From the NCBI RefSeq assembly GCF_964656455.1, contig NC_135717.1:6138001-6202000 (forward strand): 64,000 bases of DNA, read 5' to 3'. The notes beneath the pieces are model-generated. The model made no database searches. It was given only the letters and a program-made list of their open reading frames with translations, and was not told the DNA's origin. Below, in pieces: positions 1 to 34,118 of the stretch. Each line of letters starts with the position of its first letter. Position 1 is the stretch's first letter. The DNA comes from Halichoerus grypus. Taxonomy: Eukaryota; Chordata; Mammalia; Carnivora; Phocidae. The position numbers and the translations under genes are program-made.

Positions 1-278
1 TACAGGCCAGTTGTTTTATAGGATAGCATATATTCTGGTTTGAACTGTTTATTCCCCCTTTGTGTTATTTGACTAATTCCACCTCCCTTTATTTCCTCTA
101 AACTGGAAAGTAGGTCTGGGTCTTGATTGGATTTAGAGCAAATATGTTTGGCAGAAATACTTGATAGGTGGGTTGGCCATATTACTAGGTTTCTCCAGGA
201 TAGTCCTGTGACCTGTTGTCATAACATAATTAATAATGCCCCTTTCTGCTTTCTTAAACATTTTCTGGTCTGGATGAT
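1..278. repeat. Old L1-derived sequence
   Basis: Phrases such as GGCAGAAATACTTGATAGG resemble an old mammalian L1-type interspersed repeat. The same kind of sequence appears at 8760-9480. It is diverged and interrupted by the SINE at 291, so family and strand are uncertain. Confidence 0.45.
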
Positions 279-290
279 AAGTGGTCACTA

Positions 291-484
291 TTTTTTTTTT
301 TTAATTTTATGTATTTATTTGACAGAGACACAGCAAGAGAGGGAACACAAGCAGGGGCAGTGGGAGAGGGAGAAGCAGGCTTCCCACGGAGCAGGGAGCC
401 CGATGTGGGGCTCGATCCCAGGACCCTGGGATCATGACCCGAGCCGAAGGCAGACGCTTAACGACTGAGCCACCTAGGCGCCCC
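291..484 (-). repeat. CAN SINE, full length
   Basis: Reverse-complement head (GAGCCACCTAGGCGCCCC) at the right end and T-rich tail at the left. It is flanked by the target duplication AAGTGGTCACTATTTTT at 279-295 and 485-501, where the tail's own T run makes the left edge ambiguous. Confidence 0.93.
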
Positions 485-937
485 AAGTGGTCACTATTTT
501 TAAGTGATGATGTGTACTTTGTGTTTCCTCCCATCAGGAAGCCCATCAGATTAGATTGTTCCAGTCTTTTCAATAATAAGTTTGATCCCTTGGTTAAGAT
601 GGTGACTGCCAGATTTTTTTTGTTGTTAAGGCTCATTTTTCTCTCTTTGAAATTAGTAAATAATCTGTGGGATGATAATTTGAGACTGTGTGAATATCGT
701 GTACCCCAACAATCTTTAACCCATGGTTTTAGAGTCCCTTGATGACCCTTGACAGAATAAAGTATACCTTGGTGGTTACAATGCTTGTTGTATTTAAATG
801 ATTAAGTTTTGACATTGAGATTGATTTTTTAATGGGACAATACTGTTTTATTTATCCCCAAACACTTTGGGATCCCCAGACAACTTAAATATGTGTTGCC
901 TGCCATTTTAAATGCTTTTTTCTGTTGCTTATTACAG

Positions 938-966
938 CTTTCTATCCTTTGAAAACACTAAGAATA
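938..966 (+). other. ARPC1A: ARPC1A 5' UTR part of the start-codon exon
   Basis: A pyrimidine-rich tract and the acceptor TTATTACAG end at 937, so the exon opens at 938 and carries 29 untranslated bases before the ATG at 967. The promoter and non-coding exon 1 must therefore lie upstream of the window. Confidence 0.8.
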
Positions 967-23682
<22,716 letters not shown>

Positions 23683-24024
23683 AGCTGAGTGAGCCTCCCA
23701 GATCCAGCATGACAAACGGACAGACTGACAGACTGACAGATGCGCTGACGCAGCCCCGCCGTGTGCATGGTGGTGAGGAGAGCCAGCCGCAGGGAGACGC
23801 TGAAGACACGTTTCGTGCAAATACCGTTTGTGTGTTTTTGTTTGAATATAACTGGTGACAGTGTTGGTTTTTTAAAAGCAGCCGTGATTTGGGTTTTTCT
23901 GTTTTTTGTTTTTGCTATTTCATTCCATTCTTGACCAAAGCTTCTCCTTAAGTAGTTTATTATGGAAAATTGTCACACTAACTTAAAGGAAAGGGTGGGA
24001 GACATGTCCATTGTCTGCTAAACA

Positions 24025-24030
24025 AATAAA
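24025..24030 (+). terminator. ARPC1A: ARPC1A poly(A) signal AATAAA
   Basis: Canonical AATAAA about 340 bases after the stop codon, followed by a GT-rich stretch (TGTGTTTTTGGTTTTGTTT) from about 24039 that fits a downstream element. Cleavage is expected near 24045-24055. The 3' UTR is short and I see no SINE in it. Confidence 0.85.
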
Positions 24031-24554
24031 AATACTGAATGTGTTTTTGGTTTTGTTTCCTTATGCCGTTTCCATTAGAAAAATAGGGACAAACGCTTCA
24101 TTAGACTAGTTCGTTTTTAGGGTAAAATCTTGGATTCTGAAATCGAGCCACCCTTATCCCACCTCTGAGAAAAGCAGCATTTACGGATTGCTGTCTTCCA
24201 GCCTTGGAGAGCTGCACACGAGGCCGCAGAGACGCCCAGCTGCTGAGCCTGCTCTGAGGCGCCAGGGGGGCCGCTCTGTGCCCGGGGCAGGGGCAGCCCC
24301 CCCTCATAGCACGCTGCGGGGACGTGCTGCGGGGGAGGGTGCCGTGGGGACAGGAAAGGGACACGTTACCTTAACAGTTTCCGCTAGACATTACTGGGCC
24401 CAAACTGAGTTCTCATCATAATCAGACGGGAAGTTTGACGTTCCAATACTGAGAATCTTGAGAGGTGCAAATATAAATAATTAGCAAAGGAAGTAAATTC
24501 AGAGTAGCCTTGAGCACAGCCATATTCCTGCTCTCCCTGGCCCAGGAGAAGGGG

Positions 24555-25470
24555 AGCAGTTGAGGTCTGATGGGTTGAGGCCCCTCACCAAAAGAGTTCT
24601 TGGCTTCGCACGAGAAAGAATTCAAGAGCAAGCCATTTATAGAAAGGGAGAAAGATTAAGTGTAGAAGTAAGAAAGGAGCTACTTTACAGAGTATGGGGA
24701 AGTGGACCCCACCCCTGCCCGCCACCGCCGTTTTGCCTCCAACAAGGGGTTTTATGCGTTTTTAAAAATTAACTAGCTGTACGGGGAGGGACTTACTCTT
24801 GAACTTCGGGTTTAGCATTTCCATCGGGCAGTTCTTCCATTGCTTAGGTTGCAGAATTACCCACGGGGAGCAGTGGTAAGAGTGTCCAAACTTTGCGGCT
24901 TTTACTGCCAGAGGGAGAGGGGTCTTAAGGACTCTTTTTATGACCTGCTGACTTTTAGGTTAAGGGTCAGCCTAAATCCAAAATGACTTGACTTTGATCA
25001 ACTTGCCCCCCGAGCCTCCCTTGCCTCCTGCCTCACAGTGATTCAAAGACAACCCTGGTTTTAGGACACTGGTAACAGTGCTTTATATCGTGATACATTC
25101 TCAAGAGTAATTTTGCCCTTTTGGTGTCTCATGGGGAGCATTACTTTCCTCCAGGAGAGAATCTCAGCAGCCGAGGGGCTGGCCTGGTGGGCCTGCCTCA
25201 TCCCTGTTGCGGTAGCCACCTCTCGGGACCCCGGATGGCAGGAGCCCCTTTGTGTTATACGTGTTTGCACCTGTGCATCCGCGAGGCCGTTGTCACGGGA
25301 CAGACAAAAGTAGGCCCTAAAGAGGAATTAGCTAAAAATTCCCTTTTCGTATCATTAAATCACATGGTTTGGCCAGCAAGCCCAGAGGTTTTTAGAGAAA
25401 CACCGTATTCCATGAAAGAAACAATGGCAACAAAGGAACAAAAATTTCTCACTTCGCCTCCAAGAACTTA
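24555..25470. mobile_element. Probable solo LTR-like endogenous retroviral remnant
   Basis: GAGGCCCCTCACCAAAAGAG, GAAAGAATTCAAGAGCAAGC and a later GCAACAAAGGAACAAAAATT recall carnivore class I LTRs. No gag, pol or env reading frame is present. The ends and target duplication could not be fixed, so it could be another LTR class. Confidence 0.4.
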
Positions 25471-25589
25471 GCCAGAATTGTCTTTTTTCTCACCCATCCA
25501 GCTGGAAATCGACGGTGCTGCCGGGCCCGGGGCCACAATAACTGCCAATCTGGGGGGCCTCTGGGTGACTGCCAGAGCCCTTTGATTCA

Positions 25590-25710
25590 AGGCTTTGGGC
25601 TTTAATGTCAGGTTATAGTTCTGCCAAGTTGTGTGACCCTGAGCAATCTAGTTAACATCGCTGAGCCTCCGTATCCTCAGCTGTAAAATGGCAGTAAAAA
25701 CAGGATTAGT
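25590..25710 (+). repeat. MIR element
   Basis: AAGTTGTGTGACCCTGAGCA, ATCTAGTTAACATCGCTGAG and CTCAGCTGTAAAATGG match the conserved MIR core and 3' part. Confidence 0.8.
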
Positions 25711-25711
25711 A

Positions 25712-25915
25712 GGGGCGCCCGGGTGGCTCAGTGGGTTAAGCCTCTGCCTTCAGCTCAGGTCATGATCCCCGGGTCCTGGGATCCAGCCCCGCATTGGGCT
25801 CCCTGCTCAATGGGGAGTCTGCTTCTCCCTCTCCCTCTGTCCCTCCCCCCGTCTTGTGCTTTCTCTCTCACCCTCTCTCTCTCTCTGAAATAAATAAAAT
25901 CTTAAAAAAAAAAAA
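25712..25915 (+). repeat. CAN SINE
   Basis: Head GGGGCGCCCGGGTGGCTCAG, long CT run, AATAAATAAAATCTT tail. It inserted immediately after the MIR. Confidence 0.92.
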
Positions 25916-26344
25916 CTAATTCCTGTTAGATATTCAGGAAAACCGAGGTTCACTTTTAGGCTTGGCACTGGCCCTATTATAGGCCCCAGAGACCCTTAAT
26001 AACTGGTAGAGTGGGAAGCAGTGTATAAAGGATCTTGCTAACCAAAGAAAAATCCAATAGTTCTTTCCAGAATATTCTGAGAATATTCAGCCTCAGAACC
26101 CAGATTGATTGCGTAGGCGACTCTCGGTTTGGCCCAACGGCCATCACCCAAGTGGTTTAGCTTCCACGTGTGCCCAACTCTGGAGGCAATGATGTGGAGG
26201 GTCAGGGTTTCCCTCAGCGCCTGCAGTGTGGCCAAGACGTGAGCTACCCCGTGTGGACTCAGGTCCCATGTAGATCAGTATATGTATTATAAGGTTAGGT
26301 TATTTAAGTTATTTATACGTGTATAATTTAAATACTGGGTGCAG

Positions 26345-26750
26345 TAGGTAGAATAATGCCCCCCCCCAAAGATGTCCATGTCCTAATCCCCAGAACCGTG
26401 AACTTTGCTGACATAATTAAGTTAAAGAGGAAGAGGATTCTGGATTATCCAGGTGGGCCCACTGTAATCCCAGGGATCCTTACGAGGGAGGCAGGCAGGT
26501 GAGTCAGAGATGGGGCGTGGGTGGGAGTGTCGCTGGGCCTCGGAGCCAAGGAACACAGGCGGCCTCTGGACGCTGGAAAAGACAAGGAAACAAGGTCTCC
26601 CCTGGAGCCTCCGGAAGGAACGCCACGCTGCCCACCGAGACCGGGGACTTTGACCTCCGGAAATGTAAGAGAACACATTGGTGTTTTTTTCAGCCACCCT
26701 GTTTTTGGCAAGTTGCCACAGCTCAATAGAAAACGAATACATACGCTGTC
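26345..26750 (+). mobile_element. MaLR (MLT1-like) LTR remnant
   Basis: AAAGATGTCCATGTCCTAAT, GGATTATCCAGGTGGGCCCA, AGGCGGCCTCTGGACGCTGG and AATAGAAAACGAATACATA follow the order of an old non-autonomous MaLR LTR. It is an ancient fossil with no coding content. Confidence 0.65.
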
Positions 26751-26996
26751 AATTCAGAAAAAGGAAGAGATACAGGGTCTAGAACAGTTCTTCCCAAATT
26801 GCGGGTCAGAGCGCATTCGTGGTTGTGAAAATCAATTTCGTAGGTCATGATTGGCATTTGAAAAACTGAAACAAGAAAAGAACACTTGGCATGGCAGTAA
26901 GAGTGCGTCACGATACCTAGGGTTCGGATATACGTGGGGGTGTGTACGGGGTCACAATACACATCACTGTGGGTCATGACCAGAAGAAGCTTGAAA

Positions 26997-27183
26997 GGGG
27001 CGCCGGGTGGCTCAGTCATTAAGCGTCTGCCTTCGGCTCCGGTCATGGTCCCAGGGTCCTGGGATCCAGCCCCGCATCGGGCTCCCTGCTCAGCGGGAAG
27101 CCTGCTTCTCCCTTTGCCGCTCCCGCTGCTTGTGCTCTCTCTCGCTCTCTCTCTTGCTCGCTCTCTCTCTGACAAAAAAAAGA
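26997..27183 (+). repeat. CAN SINE
   Basis: Head GGGGCGCCGGGTGGCTCAG (one base shorter than usual), (CT)n, then GACAAAAAAAAGAAAG in place of the normal AATAAA tail. Confidence 0.9.
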
Positions 27184-27397
27184 AAGCTGGAAAGCCACCA
27201 CCATTACTTCATTCACCTGGAGGATCCCAGGAAAGGTGCTATAACCACACCTTTGATGCGCTACCTGAGAATAGCTCCTGGACCCGGCACCAAGGAACGC
27301 AACTGATAGGCGTTAACTACTCACAACAACCCTACAGGGTTGAAACCTACTGTCACATTTTAAAGATGACAAAACAAGTCCAGGGCGGGGGTGGGGG

Positions 27398-27495
27398 GGG
27401 GGCTGGCTGGCTGGCTCAGTCCGTGGAGCAAGCGACTCTTGATTTTGGGATTGTGCGTTGGAGCCCCACGCGAGGTGGAGAGCGCCCGCGGTAAC
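27398..27495 (+). repeat. Older short CAN SINE, truncated
   Basis: GGCTGGCTGGCTGGCTCAGT, GCGACTCTTGATTTTGGGAT and GAGCCCCACGCGAGGTGGAG match the older class. The A-tail is missing, and the left end joins a G-rich run (GGGGGTGGGGGGGGGG). Confidence 0.75.
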
Positions 27496-29489
27496 CGCTA
27501 AGCACGCCCCCTGCTGGGCGAGGGCCGGGAGTGGAGATGCCTGGTGACAAGCCCAGGTGAGTCAGGCCAGGCTCGGGGCCAGGGTGAGGTCACGGAAACG
27601 GACAGGAGGGGACCCTTCCAACTATACCTTGGGGGGTTTCGTTGTAGTGTCCAATCACACTGCTACAAAACCATGTGGCTTGGAAGGGGGTGTGTAACAG
27701 GTCTCGCCCCCATCCCGGCCCCGGGATATGAGATGCTAAGCATGTTCTGGGCCTCCTGGGCTTTGTCCACCTCACATGCAGGTGTGGCCTGGAAAAGGAG
27801 ACACAGGGGTTTCTCCTCCTCCTCCTCACAGGGATCAGGTGGCAATCCCTTGATTTCAGGGAGAGCAACCCATGGTCCCCATGTCGGGGTGGGCACATGC
27901 TGAGACACAAGGAGATCAGACTGGGTGTTTCGGGAAAGGTTTTCCTCCTTGGTCTCCCTCGCCACTGCCTGGGCCAGCCCACCACGTCGGGGTCTAGATG
28001 TCTGGAGCTTGGCTGCCCTCTTGTGACCAGGAGGCAGCAAGGCCAGTGCAGCCAGGAGGTAGGAACAGAAAGCCGGAAAGAATCTTGAGGCCCTGAGGAT
28101 AATGCACCAGCCCCCAAACGACTGCCCTCCTGCAAGTCAGCCAACCCGGAAGAGTCAGCCTGGGTGTGTAGCTGCGTTTCTTGGAAACCTGAGAAGGGGG
28201 AAGTGCAACATCTTCACCCCGGAGCCTGGGGAGGAGGAATCCTCTGGCGGTCCTATTTGTCAGGGTGCTTAGAGCGATGGGTAACAAAGTTTCAACTCAA
28301 GCCTGCTGAAGAAGTCAAGTCCTTGGCTGACTGGTCCGGAAACCTCTGGAATCAGGTCGGGCTGGAGCTGACCAGTTAGAGTTTGACCAGGGTGCTGGTC
28401 ATGTCTCTGAGATTTTCTCCACGGCTAGATGGGAGGGTTGAGCCAGGAAGGCTGGTAGTCCCACAAGCCGCAGCTGAAGCTTGCTCGCTCCTGGAGGAGC
28501 TGCCGTGTTCACATGTCCTCCCCACCATCCCGCGGAGGAAGAGCTCAGTGCAACAGGAGCTGGGATGGGTGAGCGCAGGGTCCTGCTGGGAGCCCAGTGG
28601 ACACCTCCAGTGGGGGCTGTAGACAGTGAGCTAAGAGATAAACCCAAGTTGGCCAGGTGGGGACAGGGTGGGAAAAGTGTTCCAGGCAGAAAGAACAGCA
28701 TGTGTCACAGCCCCGAGACCGGTAAAGGGTGGGAGTCTGGCCCCAGACCTCCTGAGTCCAGGAGGATTCCGCACCCCATCTGCTGCTGGTGGCCTGGCTG
28801 ACCCTGGGAGAGAGGACTCCTGGGGAGGGGTCTGACCGGCTGAGTGGGCACAGCAGGGTCTTCACCAGGGTCTTCCCCATCTGCCCCGCCACCTGGCCAC
28901 ATCTCCACTGATGAGGCAGAGGCTAAGGACAGAAAGACCCCTGGGGACCACTTGGCCCAGGATCCAAATTCACGTGGCTGCAAGGCCACCAGGCAACTTA
29001 AAGGCGAGAAGTGGACCGCAGCGGAATCAAAGGGCAAGGAGTCCTCCTGGAGAGAACGAGCTGGGCCAGCCAGAGGCGCTGCGAGAGGCCAGCGGGCAGC
29101 CCTGCCCCGGGCGCGTTTGCAGCGAGGGCGGGAGGGCAGCCTCGCCTCGCCTTCCTGCGCGCAGCCGGTTCCGGGCCTGCACTGTTTTTGCGCCCTGAGG
29201 GGATCAACTCGCGCAGGAAGGATGGAGAGGGCGCTCTCTCGGCGGCGGGGACGTGCGCGCCCCGCCCGGCTGCTGCTCCGCCTGGGCGCCTCTCAGAGCC
29301 TCAGTTTCCCCACGCGTGAAGTTACGAGGGGCGGTCGCGGCCGATTTCTGGGCGCCTGGGCTCCGCGCAGCCCCCACCCCGGCTGGGTGGGCGGGGCCTG
29401 GGATCTCGCGGCCGCCGCCACCCTGGTCGCCGCCCCGTCCCCGCGGGGCTGAGGCTGGGAGGCCCCGCCCCCCGCCCACGAGGAAGTGG

Positions 29490-29563
29490 CTGCGGCGCCG
29501 CGCGGGGCCCAGAGCCGGTTCGGCGCGTCGACTGCCCAGAGTCCGCGGCCGGGGCGCCCCGAG
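29490..29563 (+). other. ARPC1B: Probable non-coding exon 1 of ARPC1B
   Basis: A strong donor (CCCGAG then GTGAGG) sits at 29563/29564 inside the CpG island, just after the ETS and Sp1 motifs. Splicing from here to 36873 would give the 5' UTR. The 5' boundary is only a guess because the transcription start cannot be read from sequence. Confidence 0.5.
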
Positions 29564-29584
29564 GTGAGGGGGCTGGGGGACCCT

Positions 29585-29619
29585 CCGGAGGGGAGGGGGC
29601 GCCCGGAGGGGAGGGGGCG
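29585..29619 (+). repeat. Direct repeat with G-quadruplex potential
   Basis: CCGGAGGGGAGGGGGCG occurs at 29585-29601 and 29603-29619. The four G runs of four to five bases with short loops satisfy the usual G4 pattern, 25 bases past the presumed ARPC1B exon 1 donor. Confidence 0.75.
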
Positions 29620-30354
29620 GAGAGTTGCATGCAGGTGAGGAGGGTGCGGGACGCCCGCAGACGTGGGGGCGCGGGGAGAGGGTGCCTGCGTGAAGGGGCA
29701 CAGGGCTGGGGGCTTGCCAGGTGTGTGGGGTCGCCTGGAGGTGAGGGGACCAGGGGATGGCGGGCCGGGCCCGGGGTGGGCGGCCCCCTCCGGGCGAGGG
29801 AAATGCAGGGCTCCCTGCCTCCGGCGCCCTCGGGGCGCCCCCGGCCTCCCCCCCGCGCCCCCCGCCCCCGTCGCCCCCGTCGCCCCGGCCTACCCCTTCC
29901 TGACCCTGCCCCGCGATCGGTGCCCCCCGCTATTTCGGGCCGCGAGGGCCCCACGCCCAGTCACTTCCCCTCCATCCTCCAGCCTTCCGGGTTGCTCCGG
30001 CCGGGAAATGAGCTGGCGCCCCCGCCCACCTTGCCCCTCCCTCCCCCTCCCCCCCCCGCCACCGCCGACGCCCCCCCACCGCCCACCCCCCTGCCCCTGG
30101 GGCCCGGGTCCGCGGTCCTCACCGGGAGGGGGTCCCGGACGCCGGACTGAGTGGCCCCTCCTTGGCCGGCGGCGGGAGAGCAGCGGGGCCCGCCCAGGGC
30201 GGTGACAGTAACACTAAGAAGCCCCGTAGCCAGCCTAGCGCGGGGACGGAGCCGGAGGCTCTCCCGGGGTGCTTCCAGGCTGTCCCCGGACTCCCCGCGC
30301 CTGGCAGGCGGCGCTGCCCAGTGGTTACGGACACCCGTTCCCCGGGACCAGGGT

Positions 30355-30540
30355 AAGAGTGCCAGCTTCCATCACTGGCCGATGACCTTAGCAAGTCACC
30401 TAACTTCCCTGGACCTCAACCTATCTTATCTGTAGAATGGGGACGTCCCGAGGCTTCCATGGGATACTGTGTGGAAGTGCCAGGCACACACAGAGTACAG
30501 GTGCTCCTACTGTTGCCACTACCATTATAAGGCCTGCCCA
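30355..30540 (+). repeat. MIR element
   Basis: TGACCTTAGCAAGTCACCTA, TTCCCTGGACCTCAACC, TTATCTGTAGAATGGGGACG and GTGTGGAAGTGCCAGGCACA follow the MIR order. Confidence 0.75.
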
Positions 30541-30569
30541 CATTTATCAAAGTGTGTGGATGATGCTAA

Positions 30570-30690
30570 CCTCTGAGATTTGGGGTCCGAATCCCTAACC
30601 GGGCCATGTAGGAGCTGTGTGGCTTTGAGCAAATCTTGGCTTTTTGTCTGAGTCTGTTTCCTTCTGTACAAAATGAAGGTTTAAAAAAGA
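30570..30690 (+). repeat. MIR element
   Basis: GAGCTGTGTGGCTTTGAGCA followed by GTCTGTTTCCTTCTGTACAA and AATGAAGGTTTAAAA is a diverged MIR core. Confidence 0.6.
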
Positions 30691-33651
30691 AAAAAAAAAA
30701 AAACCCACAAAACTTTTTAGGCTTGCTTTCAAAGAGAATGTATGTCAAAGTCTTGGGTAAAAATACTGGGCATTTAAAGATGCCGGTAAAGGTGTGTCTC
30801 TGTGCATACACCCTCTCAGTTAGTTAAATGGTGTCCCAACATGTTAGTGTCACAATTTACTCTTGCCATGTTTATAGTCCTCTGGATTTTTCCACCCTTC
30901 CACCATTCTAAAGGGGGTTATTAACATGTTTGCTTAAAAAAAAAAAAAAAGTTATTTTCTTAGCACCAGAAGGAATTTATGCCACCAAAGAGTGTCAATT
31001 TTTAAGTTCCTGTTGGTGTTATTCTGCTTGTTCCGACCCAGTTGTTGAATTGTTACTGTGTTGCTCTTCAGAAAGGCTGAACAAATGAGCAGCAAATGAG
31101 AGTTTCTCCACAACCCTGCCAACACTGAGTTTTATGTGTTTTTGGAGTTTGTTTTGTTTGGATTGCTTTATTAGTAAGCTTTAATGGTGCCTTTGTATGA
31201 TTGTTTTCATTTATGTTTCTTGACTTGATTTTTGCGTGGTTTAGAAGACTTCGGGAGCAGACCTGGGGAGGAGGTATTAGCTGGTCTGTCTGGGGTGGCA
31301 AGGGCTACTCCATCCACAACAGGAAGTTGAGTAACTGCTTAGCACGTGTGCAAAATGGCTTGCTGGCAGCTCCCTGGAGCTTCTGAGCTGGGTGGGGACT
31401 TCCCTGAGTGCCTGTAGGGCCAGGATCTTGCTCCAGACTGCTCCTGCCTGGCTTAGTCTCAGACACACCAAACCTCTGGCTTCAGAGGAACTTGGCCAAG
31501 CTTCTCTGAAAGCAGTAAGGAACCTACAGCCGGTACCTTGTTCAGCCCCAACCTTTTCTGATCGAGATGTGAAGGAAGCATTGGCTGAGGGCATCCAGCC
31601 AGTATGGAGAGTCAGAATTTGACCCCAGCACTGTAAGGAAGGAGCGCTGAGCCAGGCTTCACCTGGCTTGCTCTGCTTTGGAGGGGAGCTGAGTCTTCCC
31701 AAATGCTCAGAGAGGACCTTCTAGATTTCAGGTTTCCAACCTTTGCTAATCATTGACCCTAATCAGGAAGGAAAAAAAAAAAAACTGAGCACGTACTCCC
31801 CAGTAAATATTTACAAATTGCATACATAGGCCACTGAGATAATAAAACATATTCATTTCTTGTAGCCCATCCCCTAAAGAAAAGGATGGGATTCCTGCAA
31901 CCACATTTAAGAAATATTATTGAGCACCTATTATGTGCCCGGCACTCTAGTTGGTGGGCAGATACCTGGGTGGACAAAGCACATACCCTGCCCCTAGGGA
32001 GCTTACCTCCTCCATATCCCAATGCGGGGTCTCTGGCACCCCCTGGAGGGAAAGCCACTCCCTACTTTGGAGACCCGAACTCCCTCCCAGACCTCAGGCC
32101 ACCCTTCCCTGTGCTCTCCCAGCCCCAGCCCTGGGTGATCTCCAGCCCATTCATACTGAGTGTTCATTGTGTGCTGGAAGGATGCAGGGGAAGGGCTACT
32201 GGGAACGCGCAGATCCTGGCTTTAGGCTGACAGAGCGGAGCCAGCCGGGGGAGGCTCGGCGTTTGGCCCACACTCCCCCAGCCTCTGTTTCTGGGGTAAT
32301 GAGGCACAGAGCACTGCACATGGACTCCTAGTCCCAACACTGTCCCCAGAGCCCCTTCCTCCTTCCCTCTGACCCCCAATCGTCCAGTGGTCCCACGGTG
32401 CTGACTCACAGAGGCACAGTGACAAGTGGGTGGGTGTTCCCGAGGCCATGGCCTCAGCCTGACTTTGTCTCCCCCCCCGGGAGCCATTGCTGAGGCACTG
32501 TGTTGTCGACACCCTTGGGCAAAGCAACTCTAGTTGGTATTCTTTAGGGTGACTGACTGGTTGGCGGTGGGTGCTACCTCAGGTCCCATGGAGGTTTTCC
32601 TGGGAACGATGACGTCAGTTCCCACGGCAGGGTGGCCAGTCTGACCGCCTGGAACAATCCAGTGATTCTCCTCTAGGAGGATGTAGCCCTGAGGCGACAG
32701 TGGCCAGAGAAGCTACTCCCCTCTCTGGGTTACCACTTCCTCATTGCTAACTTGGGGGTTGGGAGTCATTGCTGAGGCCCTGCTGGTTTTAGTTGCTTTG
32801 CAGAAGTTATGAAAACGGGAAAATGCACTCTTCCCTCCCACCCCCTTCCCCCGGATCTACCCCCCAGCCCCTTTAAGGTGTTAGTTAATGCAGCGTACTA
32901 TGAGTATTTCTGTCTGAATTCATGCTAAAGTGTGATTGGCTGATAGATGTGATCTGAGCCTCCCCCCAGCCTGTCCCACTGTGCCTGTGGTCATCTTTAT
33001 CAATCCCTTCCTCTCCCACTTGAGGACCTTTGTTTGGGTCCCAGGGAACAATGGTCAGGGCTCCCCAAGTTCTCTTGGCTGTGTTACTAGAATGGGAGCT
33101 GCTGTCTTCAGCAGCCCTCACAGCCTGGAACTCTGGAACATCACGCTAGACAGGCTTTTGCAGCCTGGCCCCCGGGTCTAGATACTCTTGCCAAGACCCT
33201 GCAAGAGGCAGAGACGCCCAGTCACACGGTCTGGGACAGTTGGAGCTGGGAAGTTGCATTCTGCGGATGAGCGGTGGGCCCAGAGACCCTCAGGGCTGTA
33301 GCCCCAGGGCTTCTTCCTTCTGGGCCACCAGGGGCTGAAAGGGTGGTGGGGGAATTGGCCTCCACAGCGGCCAACAAGCACCCGGCTGGGCCCCACTGGC
33401 GACCTTGGAAAATGGGGGTGGGCAGATTAGCACAGATAGGCCTGGTCCTCCCACTGCTTGTCGTCTGCAGTGTGGATGGTGAAGTGCTCCCACCAAGCTG
33501 GATGCCCATGCTGACCCCGCCCAGCGGCACCGGAAGTGCTGGGGGAAGTCCCCATCAGACCTGCTGACCTGAGCTGAGGGCCCCGAAGCACCACTTCCGG
33601 GGCCTTTGCCTTCCACAGAGAGGCCTTATAAGGAGAGGCTGGGGAAGCAGC

Positions 33652-34118
33652 CATGTGGGAGCAGTGTGCTTGTGTGTGCACGTGCAAGACTGGACATGTG
33701 TGAGCGTGCACGGCTGGACACTTGTGAGCATTTGGGAGCAGTGTGCTTGTGTGTGTGTGCAAGGCTGAACACGCATGAGCATGTGGGAGCAGTATGCTTG
33801 TGTGTGTGCATGCAAGGCTGAACAGGTATGAGCGTGCAAGGCTAGATGCGTGTGAGCGTGCACGGCTGGACACTTGTGAGCATGTGGGAGCAGTGTGCTT
33901 GTGTGTGTGCGTGCAAGACTGGACACATGTGAGCGTGCAAGGCTAGATGCGTGTGAGCATGCACGGCTGGACACTTGTGAGCACGTGGGAGCAGTGTGCT
34001 TGTCTGTTCATGTGCGAGACTGGACACGTGTGCTCGTGCAAGGCTGAACACGTGTGAGCATATGGTGGCAGTGTGCTTGTGTGTGCACGTGCAAGGCTGA
34101 ACATGCATGAGCGTGTGT
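33652..34118. repeat. Composite GT-rich minisatellite (24-bp and 53-bp units)
   Basis: The array parses into a short 24-bp unit (like CACGTGTGAGCGTGCAAGGC TGGA) and a long unit of 51-53 bp. The long unit is the short one with an inserted GGGAGCAGTGTGCTTGTGTG-type block. From left to right the order is long (partial), short, long, long, short, short, long, short, short, long, short, long, then a decayed end. Alternating purine-pyrimidine GTGTGTGC stretches recur in every long unit. It lies in the inferred ARPC1B intron 1. Confidence 0.9.

Larger units (their letters stand above)
24051..28900. other. Intergenic region between ARPC1A and ARPC1B
   Basis: About 4.9 kb. It holds an LTR-like remnant (24555-25470), a MIR (25590-25710), three SINEs and a MaLR-type LTR (26345-26750), each listed separately. 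From 27500 to 28900 it is GC-rich with no gene or repeat I can name. The open frames there lack coding signatures. Confidence 0.7.
28950..30350 (+). promoter_or_regulatory. ARPC1B: CpG island, probable ARPC1B promoter
   Basis: Dense CpG and GC sequence with Sp1-type boxes (GGGCGGGGCC near 29389, CCCCGCCCCCCGCCC near 29463), no TATA box, and an ETS/PU.1-like GAGGAAGTGG at 29480-29489. It is the only CpG island between ARPC1A and the first ARPC1B coding exon, about 7.3 kb upstream of the ATG. Assignment to ARPC1B is inferred from position and orientation of a donor site. Confidence 0.75.

Noticed and set aside
29204..30205. Several 165-210 codon frames on both strands in the CpG island
   Set aside because: Composition is Pro/Arg/Gly/Ala-rich as expected of random GC-rich DNA. 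Frames overlap on both strands and none starts in a convincing context.
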